Assembly (NCBI RefSeq): GCF_044430645.1
Contig: NZ_JAWUDN010000001.1
Location: 248,001 to 312,000 of the forward strand
Source of the DNA: Ewingella allii
GTDB lineage: Bacteria; Pseudomonadota; Gammaproteobacteria; Enterobacterales; Enterobacteriaceae
Direction: 5' to 3'
Length of the DNA: 64,000 nt
A program made the position numbers and the translations under genes. The notes below the pieces were generated by a model, which saw only the letters and a list, made by a program, of their open reading frames with translations, ran no database searches and was not told where the DNA came from. This document shows positions 16,533 to 24,198 of this stretch, piece after piece. Positions within the stretch are counted from its first letter, which is position 1. Every line of letters starts with the position of its first letter.

Positions 16533-18014
16533 ATGTTGAGTCAATTTAACAGGGGCAGGGTCGCGGCTGGCCTTAACCCAAGAGCAAGAATGAAACCGAT
16601 TTCTCTGGCGCTCGCTGGAACCTTGTTAGGCGGCGGCTTGATGAGTATGCCGGAAGCCCAAGCGGCAGGCTTTATTGACGATTCAACGCTGACCGGCGGA
16701 ATTTATTACTGGCAGCGTGAACGTGACAGAAAAGATCTGAATAAAACCAAAGAAGAAACCCGTCCTGACGGCAGCAAAGTGACGGTGAATAACCCAGACT
16801 ATAATAAATACTCCACCAACCTCTCTCACTCTACCGCTAACTTAAACCTCGATTTCTCATCAGGTTACGCTTGGGATATGTTCGGTATTGATCTCGCGGC
16901 CTTCACCGCGGTCGAGCTTGCCGAAGCCAGTGACAGCGGCCACCCAAACGAAATCGCGTTTTCTTCCAGCAACCATGCTTATGACGAAGATTACTCTGGC
17001 GATAAAGGCGGGGTCAGCCTGTATAAAGCAGCGGGTAAATTTAAATATGGCGGCTTCTGGGGTCATGCAGGCTATATCCAACCCACCGGCCAGACGCTGA
17101 TTGCGCCGCACTGGAGCTTTATGCCGGGCACTTATCGCGGTGCCGAAGCGGGCTACAAACACGACTTTGGTGACCCGGGCGAGCTGAGTTTCTCCTATAT
17201 GTGGGCCGATGAGTACAAATCCCCATGGCACCTTGAGATGGATGATTTCCGCCGCGCTGACCGGACCACCGGCGTCTCCTACATCCACTCACTGGGCGCG
17301 AAATACGACTTCAAAAATGACTTCGTGCTGGAAGCGGCTTTTGGCCAAGCCGAGAACTACGTTGACCAATACTTTGGAAAGGCCTCTTATAAACTTGAGC
17401 TGGCGGGTAACCCACTGACCACCAGCTATCAGTTCTACGGCTCGAAAGACAAAATTGGTGACAGCAGCGATCCAAACAGTCTGTACGACGGCATGGCTTG
17501 GTTGCAGGCGCTGACCTTCGGCTACACCACCGGGCAATTTAACTGGCGTCTGGAAGGCACCATGGTTAAGGCCGATGGTAACCAAGGTTATTTCCTGCAA
17601 CGCATGACCCCTACCTATTCTTCTTCTAACGGCCGTCTTGACGTGTGGTGGGACAACCGTTCCGACTTCAACGCCAACGGCGAAAAAGCATTGTACGCGG
17701 GCGTGCTGTATGACTTGGCGAAATGGGATCTTCCGGGCTTCGCGGTGGGCGGTTCTTACGTTTATGCGTGGGATGCAAAACCAAGCTCCAACCCGATTTA
17801 CGACCAGAGCCAGCGCTTGAAAGAGAGTGCGTGGAGCCTCGATGCGCTGTACACCGTGCAGGGCGGCCGTGCCAAAGGCACCTTGTTCAAGCTTCACTAT
17901 ACCCAGTATGACAACCATTCCGACATCCCAAGCTGGGGCGGTGGCTACGGCAACATCTTCCAGGATGAGAAAGACGTGAAGTTCATTGTTATTGCGCCAT
18001 TCACCATTTTCTAA
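16533..18014 (+). CDS. chiP: Chitoporin ChiP (OprD-family outer-membrane channel)
   Basis: An outer-membrane channel for chitooligosaccharides. It has a signal peptide of unusual length for the family: a charged stretch (MLSQFNRGRVAAGLNPRARM), then a hydrophobic core ending at QAAG near residue 45. The mature barrel follows, rich in Tyr, Trp and Asp, with alternating beta strands and a C-terminal Phe (IAPFTIF), as expected for BAM-dependent outer-membrane proteins. Length 493 against about 468 in E. coli YbfM. It is followed by chiQ after 23 bases. It feeds GlcNAc-containing sugars towards the nag genes upstream. Confidence 0.93.
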   Translation: MLSQFNRGRVAAGLNPRARMKPISLALAGTLLGGGLMSMPEAQAAGFIDDSTLTGGIYYWQRERDRKDLNKTKEETRPDGSKVTVNNPDYNKYSTNLSHSTANLNLDFSSGYAWDMFGIDLAAFTAVELAEASDSGHPNEIAFSSSNHAYDEDYSGDKGGVSLYKAAGKFKYGGFWGHAGYIQPTGQTLIAPHWSFMPGTYRGAEAGYKHDFGDPGELSFSYMWADEYKSPWHLEMDDFRRADRTTGVSYIHSLGAKYDFKNDFVLEAAFGQAENYVDQYFGKASYKLELAGNPLTTSYQFYGSKDKIGDSSDPNSLYDGMAWLQALTFGYTTGQFNWRLEGTMVKADGNQGYFLQRMTPTYSSSNGRLDVWWDNRSDFNANGEKALYAGVLYDLAKWDLPGFAVGGSYVYAWDAKPSSNPIYDQSQRLKESAWSLDALYTVQGGRAKGTLFKLHYTQYDNHSDIPSWGGGYGNIFQDEKDVKFIVIAPFTIF

Positions 18015-18037
18015 TATCGGACTCTGGGTAAAAAATA

Positions 18038-18391
18038 ATGAAAATGAAATCGATTAAAAATATGTTGTTGGTGGTGGCTTCTGTCGCTTTGCTAGGCGCT
18101 TGTTCTGACCCGAGTGCCAGTAAGGCCGACCAGCTTCGTCACTCTTACACCAACTGTATCAATACCTCGAATGGCGAAGCCGATAAGCTAGCGACCTGCC
18201 AGACCATTCTGGAATCGCTGCAGAAAGAGAAAGCCCATGAGGCGTTTGCGAAGAAAGAAACCGTGCGGGTTATCGACTACCAGAAATGCCTGACGGCGCG
18301 TAAAACCGGCGATGGTCAAAGCTATGCCGAGGATTGCGGTAAAATCTGGCAGGAGATCAAAGCCAACAACTCGCCGAGCGCCATGAAGTAA
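18038..18391 (+). CDS. chiQ: ChiQ lipoprotein
   Basis: A small lipoprotein of unknown biochemical role, co-transcribed with chiP in enterobacteria (E. coli ybfN). The N-terminus has a lipobox LLGACSD with the lipidated Cys at about residue 22. The mature part, of about 95 residues, is charged and contains four cysteines (NCIN, TCQT, KCLT, DCGK), which may form disulfides in the periplasm. Length 117. A rho-independent terminator follows. Confidence 0.9.
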   Translation: MKMKSIKNMLLVVASVALLGACSDPSASKADQLRHSYTNCINTSNGEADKLATCQTILESLQKEKAHEAFAKKETVRVIDYQKCLTARKTGDGQSYAEDCGKIWQEIKANNSPSAMK

Positions 18392-18448
18392 GGTGAGTTG
18401 ACGGGCGCAAGCGGCAGGGCAGTCAGCCTTGCCGCCAGCCACAATGAA

Positions 18449-18484
18449 GAACCCCGATTTCGGATGCAGAGATCGGGGTTTTTT
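18449..18484 (+). terminator. Terminator of chiPQ
   Basis: AACCCCGAT and ATCGGGGTT arms around a 14-base loop, followed by TTTT. Confidence 0.88.
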
Positions 18485-18518
18485 AATGTCTGAATCGAGC
18501 GGGGAGGAAATTAGGCAT

Positions 18519-18542
18519 AAAAAAAACCGCTTTTCAGCGGCT
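18519..18542 (-). terminator. Terminator of fur
   Basis: Minus strand: AGCCGCTGAAAAGCGG followed by TTTTTTTT, about 55 bases past the fur stop. Confidence 0.9.
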
Positions 18543-18598
18543 AATTTTAGTTCTGCTCCATCTCAGGCAGAACATAACGCATGACTACAGAACTGCAA

Positions 18599-19054
18599 TT
18601 ACAGTGCTGGTTTATCGTTATGCAGGCTGTCATCTTCACGGCAGTCACCCAGTTCGCAGTGGCCGTACAGATAGAGGCTGTGGTTAGTCAGTTTAATGCC
18701 ATGTTTCTTCGCAATCTCACGCTGACGTGCTTCGATTGACTCATCGCGGAATTCAATAACGCGGCCGCAATCAAGGCAAATCAGGTGGTCGTGGTGATGC
18801 TGTTGGGTCAGTTCGAAAACAGATTTGCCGCCTTCGAAGTTATGACGGGTAACGATACCTGCGTCATCAAATTGGTTCAGAACGCGGTAAACCGTCGCCA
18901 GACCAATCTCTTCACCCATATCAATTAATTGTTTGTACAAATCTTCCGCGCTGACGTGATGACCTTCCGGCGCTTGCAGCACTTCCAGGATCTTAAGTCG
19001 CGGAAGCGTGACTTTTAAGCCAGCTTTCTTCAGTGCGGTATTATTGTCAGTCAT
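18599..19054 (-). CDS. fur: Ferric uptake regulator Fur
   Basis: The global iron-responsive repressor, binding DNA as a dimer with Fe2+. The N-terminal winged helix (about residues 5-80) contains LPRLKILEVLQ and GLATVYRVLNQFDDAGIV. The metal-binding segment HHHDHLICLDCG follows near residue 90, and a second Cys pair CELGDC is near residue 135. Length is 151 against 148 in E. coli. Its ATG overlaps the stop of a 14-codon upstream ORF as ATGA, which suggests translational coupling. It lies downstream of fldA on the same strand. Confidence 0.97.
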   Translation of the reverse strand: MTDNNTALKKAGLKVTLPRLKILEVLQAPEGHHVSAEDLYKQLIDMGEEIGLATVYRVLNQFDDAGIVTRHNFEGGKSVFELTQQHHHDHLICLDCGRVIEFRDESIEARQREIAKKHGIKLTNHSLYLYGHCELGDCREDDSLHNDKPAL

Positions 19055-19095
19055 GCGGATTCAGTCCTGTTACTATGCTTGTCACGTTGAGGCAT
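19051..19095 (-). CDS. Upstream ORF coupled to fur (uof-like leader peptide)
   Basis: A 14-codon ORF, MPQRDKHSNRTESA, starts at ATG 19095 and its TGA (19053-19051) overlaps the fur ATG. An ACAGG ribosome binding site lies 4 bases upstream. In E. coli, fur is coupled to a short ORF called uof, through which the sRNA RyhB acts on fur. This ORF is shorter than the E. coli one and sequence identity cannot be judged. The ORF and the overlap are seen; the regulatory role is inferred. Confidence 0.5.
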   Translation of the reverse strand: MPQRDKHSNRTESA

Positions 19096-19334
19096 GAAGC
19101 CTGTGGTATCAGTTCATGGTGAATAGGGGGATCTGTTAACGAAGATCACACTTTTCACGACTGTCGCGATCAGATCGCAACGGCTTGATCAATAGAATAA
19201 ACCAAGATCTAAGTGTACCTTGATACCGCTGAAAGTTACAATTTTGTAGCGGTTAAATTGTTAATTTCAGTAATAGATTGGCCCTTTCGACGTGTAATCA
19301 ACGACTCAGGGCCTTTCTTGCTATCAGCTCATGA

Positions 19335-19862
19335 TCAGCCAATGATTTCAGCTAAACTTAATTCTTCGGTGATCTGTTTCACCCATGCATCCACGCGCTC
19401 ATTGGTCAGTTCTGGTTGACGGTCTTCGTCAATCGCCAGGCCGATGAAGTGAGTGTCATCCGCCATACCTTTAGAGGCTTCGTAGTGATAACCGGCTGTT
19501 GGCCAGTGTCCTACGATAACCGCGCCGCGTGGCTCGATGATGTCACGCACGGTGCCCATCGCATCACAGAAGTATTCGGCATAATCTTCCTGATCGCCAC
19601 AGCCAAACAGGGCAACCAGCTTACCTTCGAAATCTATCTCTTCCAGCGATGGGAAAAAGTCGTCCCAGTCACACTGTGCTTCGCCGTAATACCAGGTTGG
19701 AATGCCGATCAGCAAAATATCGAATTTTTCCAAATCCTCTTTGCTGCTTTTCGCAATGTCATGTACCTCGGCAACATCTTTACCCAACTGCTTTTGGATC
19801 ATTTTTGCGATGTTTTCGGTGTTACCTGTATCGGATCCAAAGAAGATTCCTACTACGGCCAT
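19335..19862 (-). CDS. fldA: Flavodoxin 1
   Basis: A small FMN protein carrying low-potential electrons in the cytoplasm, for example to biotin synthase, IspG/IspH and anaerobic ribonucleotide reductase activation. The phosphate-binding loop GSDTGNTENIAKMI is at residues 9-22, followed by PTWYYGEAQCDWDDF near residue 56 and FGCGDQEDYAEYFCDA near residue 90, the FMN-stacking loops. Length is 175 against 176 in E. coli. It is followed by fur on the same strand, the usual order. Confidence 0.96.
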   Translation of the reverse strand: MAVVGIFFGSDTGNTENIAKMIQKQLGKDVAEVHDIAKSSKEDLEKFDILLIGIPTWYYGEAQCDWDDFFPSLEEIDFEGKLVALFGCGDQEDYAEYFCDAMGTVRDIIEPRGAVIVGHWPTAGYHYEASKGMADDTHFIGLAIDEDRQPELTNERVDAWVKQITEELSLAEIIG

Positions 19863-20080
19863 AAGATTTCTAACCTCTTGTTCTCAATGAAAAGCCTGAT
19901 CCTAACTATCCGTTGCCTCGGCCATTTGATTGGCGGAGTGAGGATAGCGGAAATATACCCTAGGCAATAATGCCGCAAATAATAACAAACTCATCACGCA
20001 GAGAACATGCCTCTACGCAGCTTGCAGTTAACTAACAAGTTTATCGAGCATTGCCGGCGAGCGTTATCGCCTTTGTGTGT

Positions 20081-20107
20081 TTTGTATGGTTATTCGGCTC
20101 ATACAAA
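20081..20107. promoter_or_regulatory. Perfect inverted repeat in the fldA-mcp gap, possible operator
   Basis: TTTGTATG (20081-20088) and CATACAAA (20100-20107) are exact reverse complements separated by 11 bases. The site is about 70 bases upstream of the sigma-28 promoter and about 220 upstream of fldA. The binding protein is unknown to me. The rest of the 19863-20334 gap holds no ORF that I can support. Confidence 0.4.
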
Positions 20108-20151
20108 GTGCGCACTCCCTAAGCAAAACTGAAAGAATTTCACGTTGCTCC

Positions 20152-20178
20152 TAAATTTTACCCATCCAGCGCCGATAG
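20152..20178 (+). promoter_or_regulatory. Sigma-28 (FliA) promoter of the chemoreceptor gene
   Basis: TAAATTTT (20152-20159), an 11-base spacer, then GCCGATAG (20171-20178). The consensus is TAAAGTTT-N11-GCCGATAA, so 14 of 16 positions match and the spacing is exact. It lies about 155 bases upstream of the mcp start. Confidence 0.88.
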
Positions 20179-20334
20179 ATGAAGCGAGAGGAAACTCGTC
20201 AGTACAAGCAATCGATGCCCGGAGAGGTGTTCAACATGTCCCGCGGCCTATGCCTTCCGGCGACCTGTTTTGATTCTCCGCATCCCCGTTAATACACATA
20301 AAAAGAAACAGAGCTGTTTCACGAGAGGCACATC

Positions 20335-21999
20335 GTGCAATTTTTGAAAAATATTACCATCAGGACCGCAATACTAGTCATTCTCGGTACATTTAGCGTC
20401 ATGTGGGCGGGCGTGGCTATCTATACCGTAACTTCACTCAACTCTCTGACCAGAAATGCCGAGATTAACGTGGCATTAGTCAACGATCTCACCTTGATTC
20501 ATAAAGGAAGCGATCAATATTTTAGAACCCAAACGCGTTTGACTCGTGCGATGTCAGCGTTACAAAACGACCCTAACCAGAAACCGGAGTTATTCGATGG
20601 CGCGAAACTGGCGCTGACCAATATGACTGACGCACTGGCTGCGTTTAAAAAATCCCCGCATCCGGGACTGGATGACGCCGTGGTGCAGCAGCTTATTACT
20701 GACTGGACTAATCTGGCGGAGCAGGGCGCTACGCCGCTGTTCAACGCCGCGAGCAGCAAGAACGCCGAGGCTTATAAGCAGATTTCTACCGTCAACGTTG
20801 TGCCGTACAGCGTCAAGTTTGGCGCCTCGGTTGAGAAAGCCAATGCATTGATTGCTGAAGCATTAAAGCGCACGGAAGCGCAATCAGCCTATTTGACGCA
20901 AATGAGCAAAATCATTCTTCTGGTGGCTTTCGCGCTGGGCATGGTGATTCTGTTTATCACCGATCGCTATCTGGTGTGGGGATTAGTTAAACCGCTGAAT
21001 AAAATCCGTGACCAGTTTGCGGTGATTGCGCGCGGCGACTTGACCCACAATCTGGAGGAGTTTGGTAAAAACTGCGCCGGGAAGCTGATTCCATTGCTCA
21101 ACGTGATGCAAAACAGCCTGATCAACACCGTGCAAACCATTCGCAACTGCACCAATAGCATCTATCAGGGCGCTTCTGAAATTTCTGCCGGTAACAATGA
21201 CCTCTCCTCGCGCACCGAGCAGCAGGCCTCGGCGCTGGAAGAGACGGCCGCCAGCATGGAACAGCTGACCGCGACGGTGAAACACAACGCCGACAATGCT
21301 CATCACGCCAGCCAGCTGGTGGTGGAAGCCTCTGCCACGGCGCGCAAGGGCGGCAACATTGTCGCTGATGTGGTTAGCACCATGAAGGACATCTCCGGCA
21401 GCTCGAAAAAGATTGCTGAGATAACGGCGGTGATCAACAGCATTGCTTTCCAGACCAATATTTTGGCGCTGAATGCGGCGGTTGAGGCAGCGCGCGCGGG
21501 CGAGCAGGGGCGCGGTTTTGCCGTGGTTGCCAGCGAAGTGCGTAATCTAGCCCAGCGCAGCGCGCAGGCGGCGAAGGAGATTGAACAGCTGATCAGCGAG
21601 TCCGTCTCCCGCGTGGATAATGGTTCGAAATTGGTTGAGCAGGCGGGTAACACCATGGATGACGTGGTGCGCTCGATAACCCACGTTACCGACATTATGG
21701 CGGAAATTGCCTCGGCGTCGGATGAGCAGAGCAAAGGGATTAGCCAGGTGGCCGTGGCGGTGACGCAGATGGATAGCGTGACGCAGCAAAACGCCGCGCT
21801 GGTGGAAGAGGCGTCGCAGGCCGCGGTGTCTCTGGAAGAGCAGGCGGCATTGCTGAACAACGCCGTGGCGACCTTCAAACTGCGCGACAGCGTGACGCGC
21901 GTGGGACAGCATCAGGTTGCATCTCAGCGCGCACCTTTACTGCGCCCGGACTTGGGGGCATCTGCCGCCAAAAGCAGTGATAATTGGGAAAAGTTTTAA
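20335..21999 (+). CDS. Methyl-accepting chemotaxis protein (Tar/Tsr type)
   Basis: A membrane chemoreceptor controlling CheA. TM1 is at about residues 10-30, then a periplasmic four-helix ligand domain to about residue 190. TM2 follows (IILLVAFALGMVILFIT), then a HAMP domain beginning at KPLNKIRDQFAVIARGDL, and a long cytoplasmic coiled coil. The hairpin tip contains the conserved IAFQTNILALNAAVEAARAG. The C-terminus is NWEKF, close to the NWETF tether that docks CheR and CheB, so this is a major-type receptor. The start is GTG. It lies between fldA and ybfE, where E. coli has no such gene. The ligand cannot be read from sequence. Confidence 0.93.
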   Translation: MQFLKNITIRTAILVILGTFSVMWAGVAIYTVTSLNSLTRNAEINVALVNDLTLIHKGSDQYFRTQTRLTRAMSALQNDPNQKPELFDGAKLALTNMTDALAAFKKSPHPGLDDAVVQQLITDWTNLAEQGATPLFNAASSKNAEAYKQISTVNVVPYSVKFGASVEKANALIAEALKRTEAQSAYLTQMSKIILLVAFALGMVILFITDRYLVWGLVKPLNKIRDQFAVIARGDLTHNLEEFGKNCAGKLIPLLNVMQNSLINTVQTIRNCTNSIYQGASEISAGNNDLSSRTEQQASALEETAASMEQLTATVKHNADNAHHASQLVVEASATARKGGNIVADVVSTMKDISGSSKKIAEITAVINSIAFQTNILALNAAVEAARAGEQGRGFAVVASEVRNLAQRSAQAAKEIEQLISESVSRVDNGSKLVEQAGNTMDDVVRSITHVTDIMAEIASASDEQSKGISQVAVAVTQMDSVTQQNAALVEEASQAAVSLEEQAALLNNAVATFKLRDSVTRVGQHQVASQRAPLLRPDLGASAAKSSDNWEKF

Positions 22000-22032
22000 C
22001 TAAGGCTAGCGGGTTGTAAGCAACCTAAAATG

Positions 22033-22060
22033 AGCGGGTAGCCAGAACTGGCTGCCCGCT
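22033..22060. terminator. Hairpin between mcp and ybfE
   Basis: AGCGGGTAGCCAG / CTGGCTGCCCGCT arms around AA, with one mismatch. It sits between the convergent genes mcp and ybfE. There is no clear T-run on either side, so termination may be weak or Rho-assisted. Confidence 0.5.
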
Positions 22061-22065
22061 GAGGT

Positions 22066-22347
22066 TCAGCTTTCGTGATGATTCAGATGCGCCAATAGCA
22101 TCTCTTCAATCAACTCACTACGACTGATATTGCGTTCTTCGGCAAGCTTGTTGAGCGTATCAACAGCTTCTGCATTAATTTTTAGCTCGACGCGTCGCAA
22201 ACCGCTCGCTTTATCGCGACGAAGTTGATTGCGCTTATTAATCCTAAGCTGCTCATCTCGTGAAAGCGGATTTGTTTTCGGACGCCCCGGACGGCGATCA
22301 TCTGCGAACAGATCAAGCGTCGTGCGATCCAGTTGTTCTTTTGCCAT
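22066..22347 (-). CDS. ybfE: YbfE, small ribbon-helix-helix-like protein of the LexA regulon
   Basis: A 93-residue basic protein. The start ATG at 22347 (MAKEQLDRTTLDLFADDRRP) matches the E. coli N-terminus; a longer frame to 22389 is not needed. The central block RPGRPKTNPLSRDEQLRINK is highly conserved, and the C-terminal half (VELKINAEAVDTLNKLAEER) looks like a ribbon-helix-helix fold. In E. coli it is SOS-induced, but no good LexA box (CTGT-N8-ACAG) was seen here. Function unknown; DNA binding is inferred. Confidence 0.9.
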   Translation of the reverse strand: MAKEQLDRTTLDLFADDRRPGRPKTNPLSRDEQLRINKRNQLRRDKASGLRRVELKINAEAVDTLNKLAEERNISRSELIEEMLLAHLNHHES

Positions 22348-22606
22348 AGGTAGCGGTAAAACCAGGAAAGTTACATCGGAAAACGGCACGCCGTTTCTGA
22401 CGATTGCCTTACATATTTCGGGCTAATCACCCAACCCAACTTCGAGACGCCCCGCACAACTTATACCCAGTTTGGGGCGGCAAAATTTTAGCGCGCAATC
22501 ATACCCTAGCCGCGCCGCGATTCACAACGGTTAAAAGCCCAAATTTATAGCTAAATGATTAAGTTATGCAGGCTTTTTGCACAATTTATCCCCAGCTTAT
22601 TAAACA

Positions 22607-23377
22607 TCAAGCCTCATCGATGAAACGGTGTACAGCACGAAGCACCGCGTCAGGTTTTTCTGCATGAACCCAATGGCCGGTTCCTGCGACCACGTGGGCG
22701 CGCGCCTGAGGGAATTGGCTGGCAATGGCGTCGCGGTACTTATCTTGCACATAAGGCGACAGGCCGCCGCGAATAAAGAGCGCAGGGTGGTTCCACGCGG
22801 GAATGTTTTCCCAGCCGATGATTTTCGCGTACTCGGCCATCAGCACAGGCACGTTGAAACGCCACTCGCCCTGCTGGAAGGATTTCAGCAAGAACTGAAT
22901 CACGCCTTCTTCATCTATATATTGACGCATGCACTCGGCGGCGGACTGGCGGTCGCCAGCCTTGGTGTCGCTCACGGCGTTAACCGCGGCAAAAATTTCG
23001 TCGTGGCGGCGAGTGTCATAATCCACCGGCGCGATATCAATCGCCACCAGTTTTTCTATCCGCTCGGGGGCCAGCGCGGTCATCGCCATGGCGGCTTTGC
23101 CACCCATCGAGTGGCCAATCACTAAGGCTTTTTCGAAGCCGACGTCATCCATGGTATCCAATAAGTCCTGCGCCATGGCGGCATAAGACATGTCATCCGA
23201 ACGCCCCGACTGGCCATGGTTACGCATGTCTACCTGCAGCACCTGATGCTGCTGTTTCAAGTCGCGCGCCAATACCCCGAGATTATCCAGCGTGCCGAAC
23301 AGGCCGTGGATCAGCAAAACGGGCAGGGTTTGATTCTCGGGCTGGGCAGATTCTTGCAGACGATAATGTAATTTCAT
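22607..23377 (-). CDS. ybfF: YbfF esterase (alpha/beta hydrolase)
   Basis: A cytoplasmic esterase active on acyl-CoA and short esters in vitro. The oxyanion-region LLIHGLFGTLDNLG is near residue 20, the nucleophile elbow GHSMGGKA near residue 90, and the catalytic His probably in GTGHWVHAEKP near the C-terminus. The frame is open to 23407, but ATG at 23377 (MKLHYRL) aligns with the E. coli start. It gives 256 residues against 254. It is divergent from seqA across 239 bases. Confidence 0.93.
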   Translation of the reverse strand: MKLHYRLQESAQPENQTLPVLLIHGLFGTLDNLGVLARDLKQQHQVLQVDMRNHGQSGRSDDMSYAAMAQDLLDTMDDVGFEKALVIGHSMGGKAAMAMTALAPERIEKLVAIDIAPVDYDTRRHDEIFAAVNAVSDTKAGDRQSAAECMRQYIDEEGVIQFLLKSFQQGEWRFNVPVLMAEYAKIIGWENIPAWNHPALFIRGGLSPYVQDKYRDAIASQFPQARAHVVAGTGHWVHAEKPDAVLRAVHRFIDEA

Positions 23378-23616
23378 GGTGAAGTTCATGCAGATAAACA
23401 ATCTCATTAGGTTATCATGAGTTGCTGAAAATTTTTAAACCGGAAAGTTTTAGCCAGATACCTGATTGGGATTTCGCGCTGCGAAGCAGTTTGCAGCAGG
23501 CGTGAGCAGAAAGCGGGATAAATCTGCTTTTTGTGTTGCGGCCTGTTCGTTAACGCGCAGAAGTTTGTATAATCCTTTTCGAACGAATTAAGTAGAAAAA
23601 ACAGTACTGGAAAAAG

Positions 23617-24174
23617 ATGAAAACTATTGAGGTTGACGAAGAACTCTACCGTTATATTGCCAGCCATACGCAGCATATCGGTGAAAGTGCGTCGGATATT
23701 TTGCGCCGTATGCTGAAGTTTTCTGCCGGGCAGGAAGCGAAAACCCCTCCTGCCAATGCGGGCGCGCAGGTTGCTGCCGCCACTGCCGCAGAGAAAACGC
23801 CTGTCGTTGCTGCTAACACCGCGCGTGATAAAGTCCGTGCCGTGCGCGAACTGCTGCTTTCTGATGACTATGCAGAACAGACCAAGGCAGTGAACCGTTT
23901 CATGCTGATCCTGACTACATTGTACTGTCTGAATCCTAAAGAATTTGCTGCGGCGACGGACTCTCTGCACGGCCGTACGCGCACCTATTTCGCCGGCGAC
24001 CAGCAGACATTGCTGCAAAACGGTAACCATACTAAGCCTAAACACGTTCCTGGAACGCCGTATTGGGTTATCACGAATACCAACACAGATCGCAAACGCA
24101 GCATGATTGAACACATCATGCAGTTGATGCAGTTCCCACAAGAACTGACCGACAAAGTCTGCGGTACCCTCTAA
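23617..24174 (+). CDS. seqA: SeqA, negative modulator of replication initiation
   Basis: Binds hemimethylated GATC sites, sequesters oriC and organises the nucleoid. The N-terminal multimerisation domain MKTIEVDEELYRYIASHTQ is followed by an Ala/Pro-rich linker (about residues 45-70) and the C-terminal DNA-binding domain with ADSLHGRTRTYFAG-type residues near position 120 (here TDSLHGRTRTYFAG). Length is 185 against 181 in E. coli, the difference lying in the linker. It precedes pgm by 24 bases, as in E. coli, so the two form an operon. Confidence 0.97.
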   Translation: MKTIEVDEELYRYIASHTQHIGESASDILRRMLKFSAGQEAKTPPANAGAQVAAATAAEKTPVVAANTARDKVRAVRELLLSDDYAEQTKAVNRFMLILTTLYCLNPKEFAAATDSLHGRTRTYFAGDQQTLLQNGNHTKPKHVPGTPYWVITNTNTDRKRSMIEHIMQLMQFPQELTDKVCGTL

Positions 24175-24198
24175 TTTCAGCGTAAGGGAGATGCACAC

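Noticed and set aside
19279..19318. GGCCCT/AGGGCC stem between fldA and fur as fldA terminator
   Set aside because: On the minus strand it is not followed by a T-run, and the loop is long (about 28 bases).
22348..22606. LexA box for ybfE
   Set aside because: No CTGT-N8-ACAG match was found upstream of ybfE, although the gene is SOS-regulated in E. coli.
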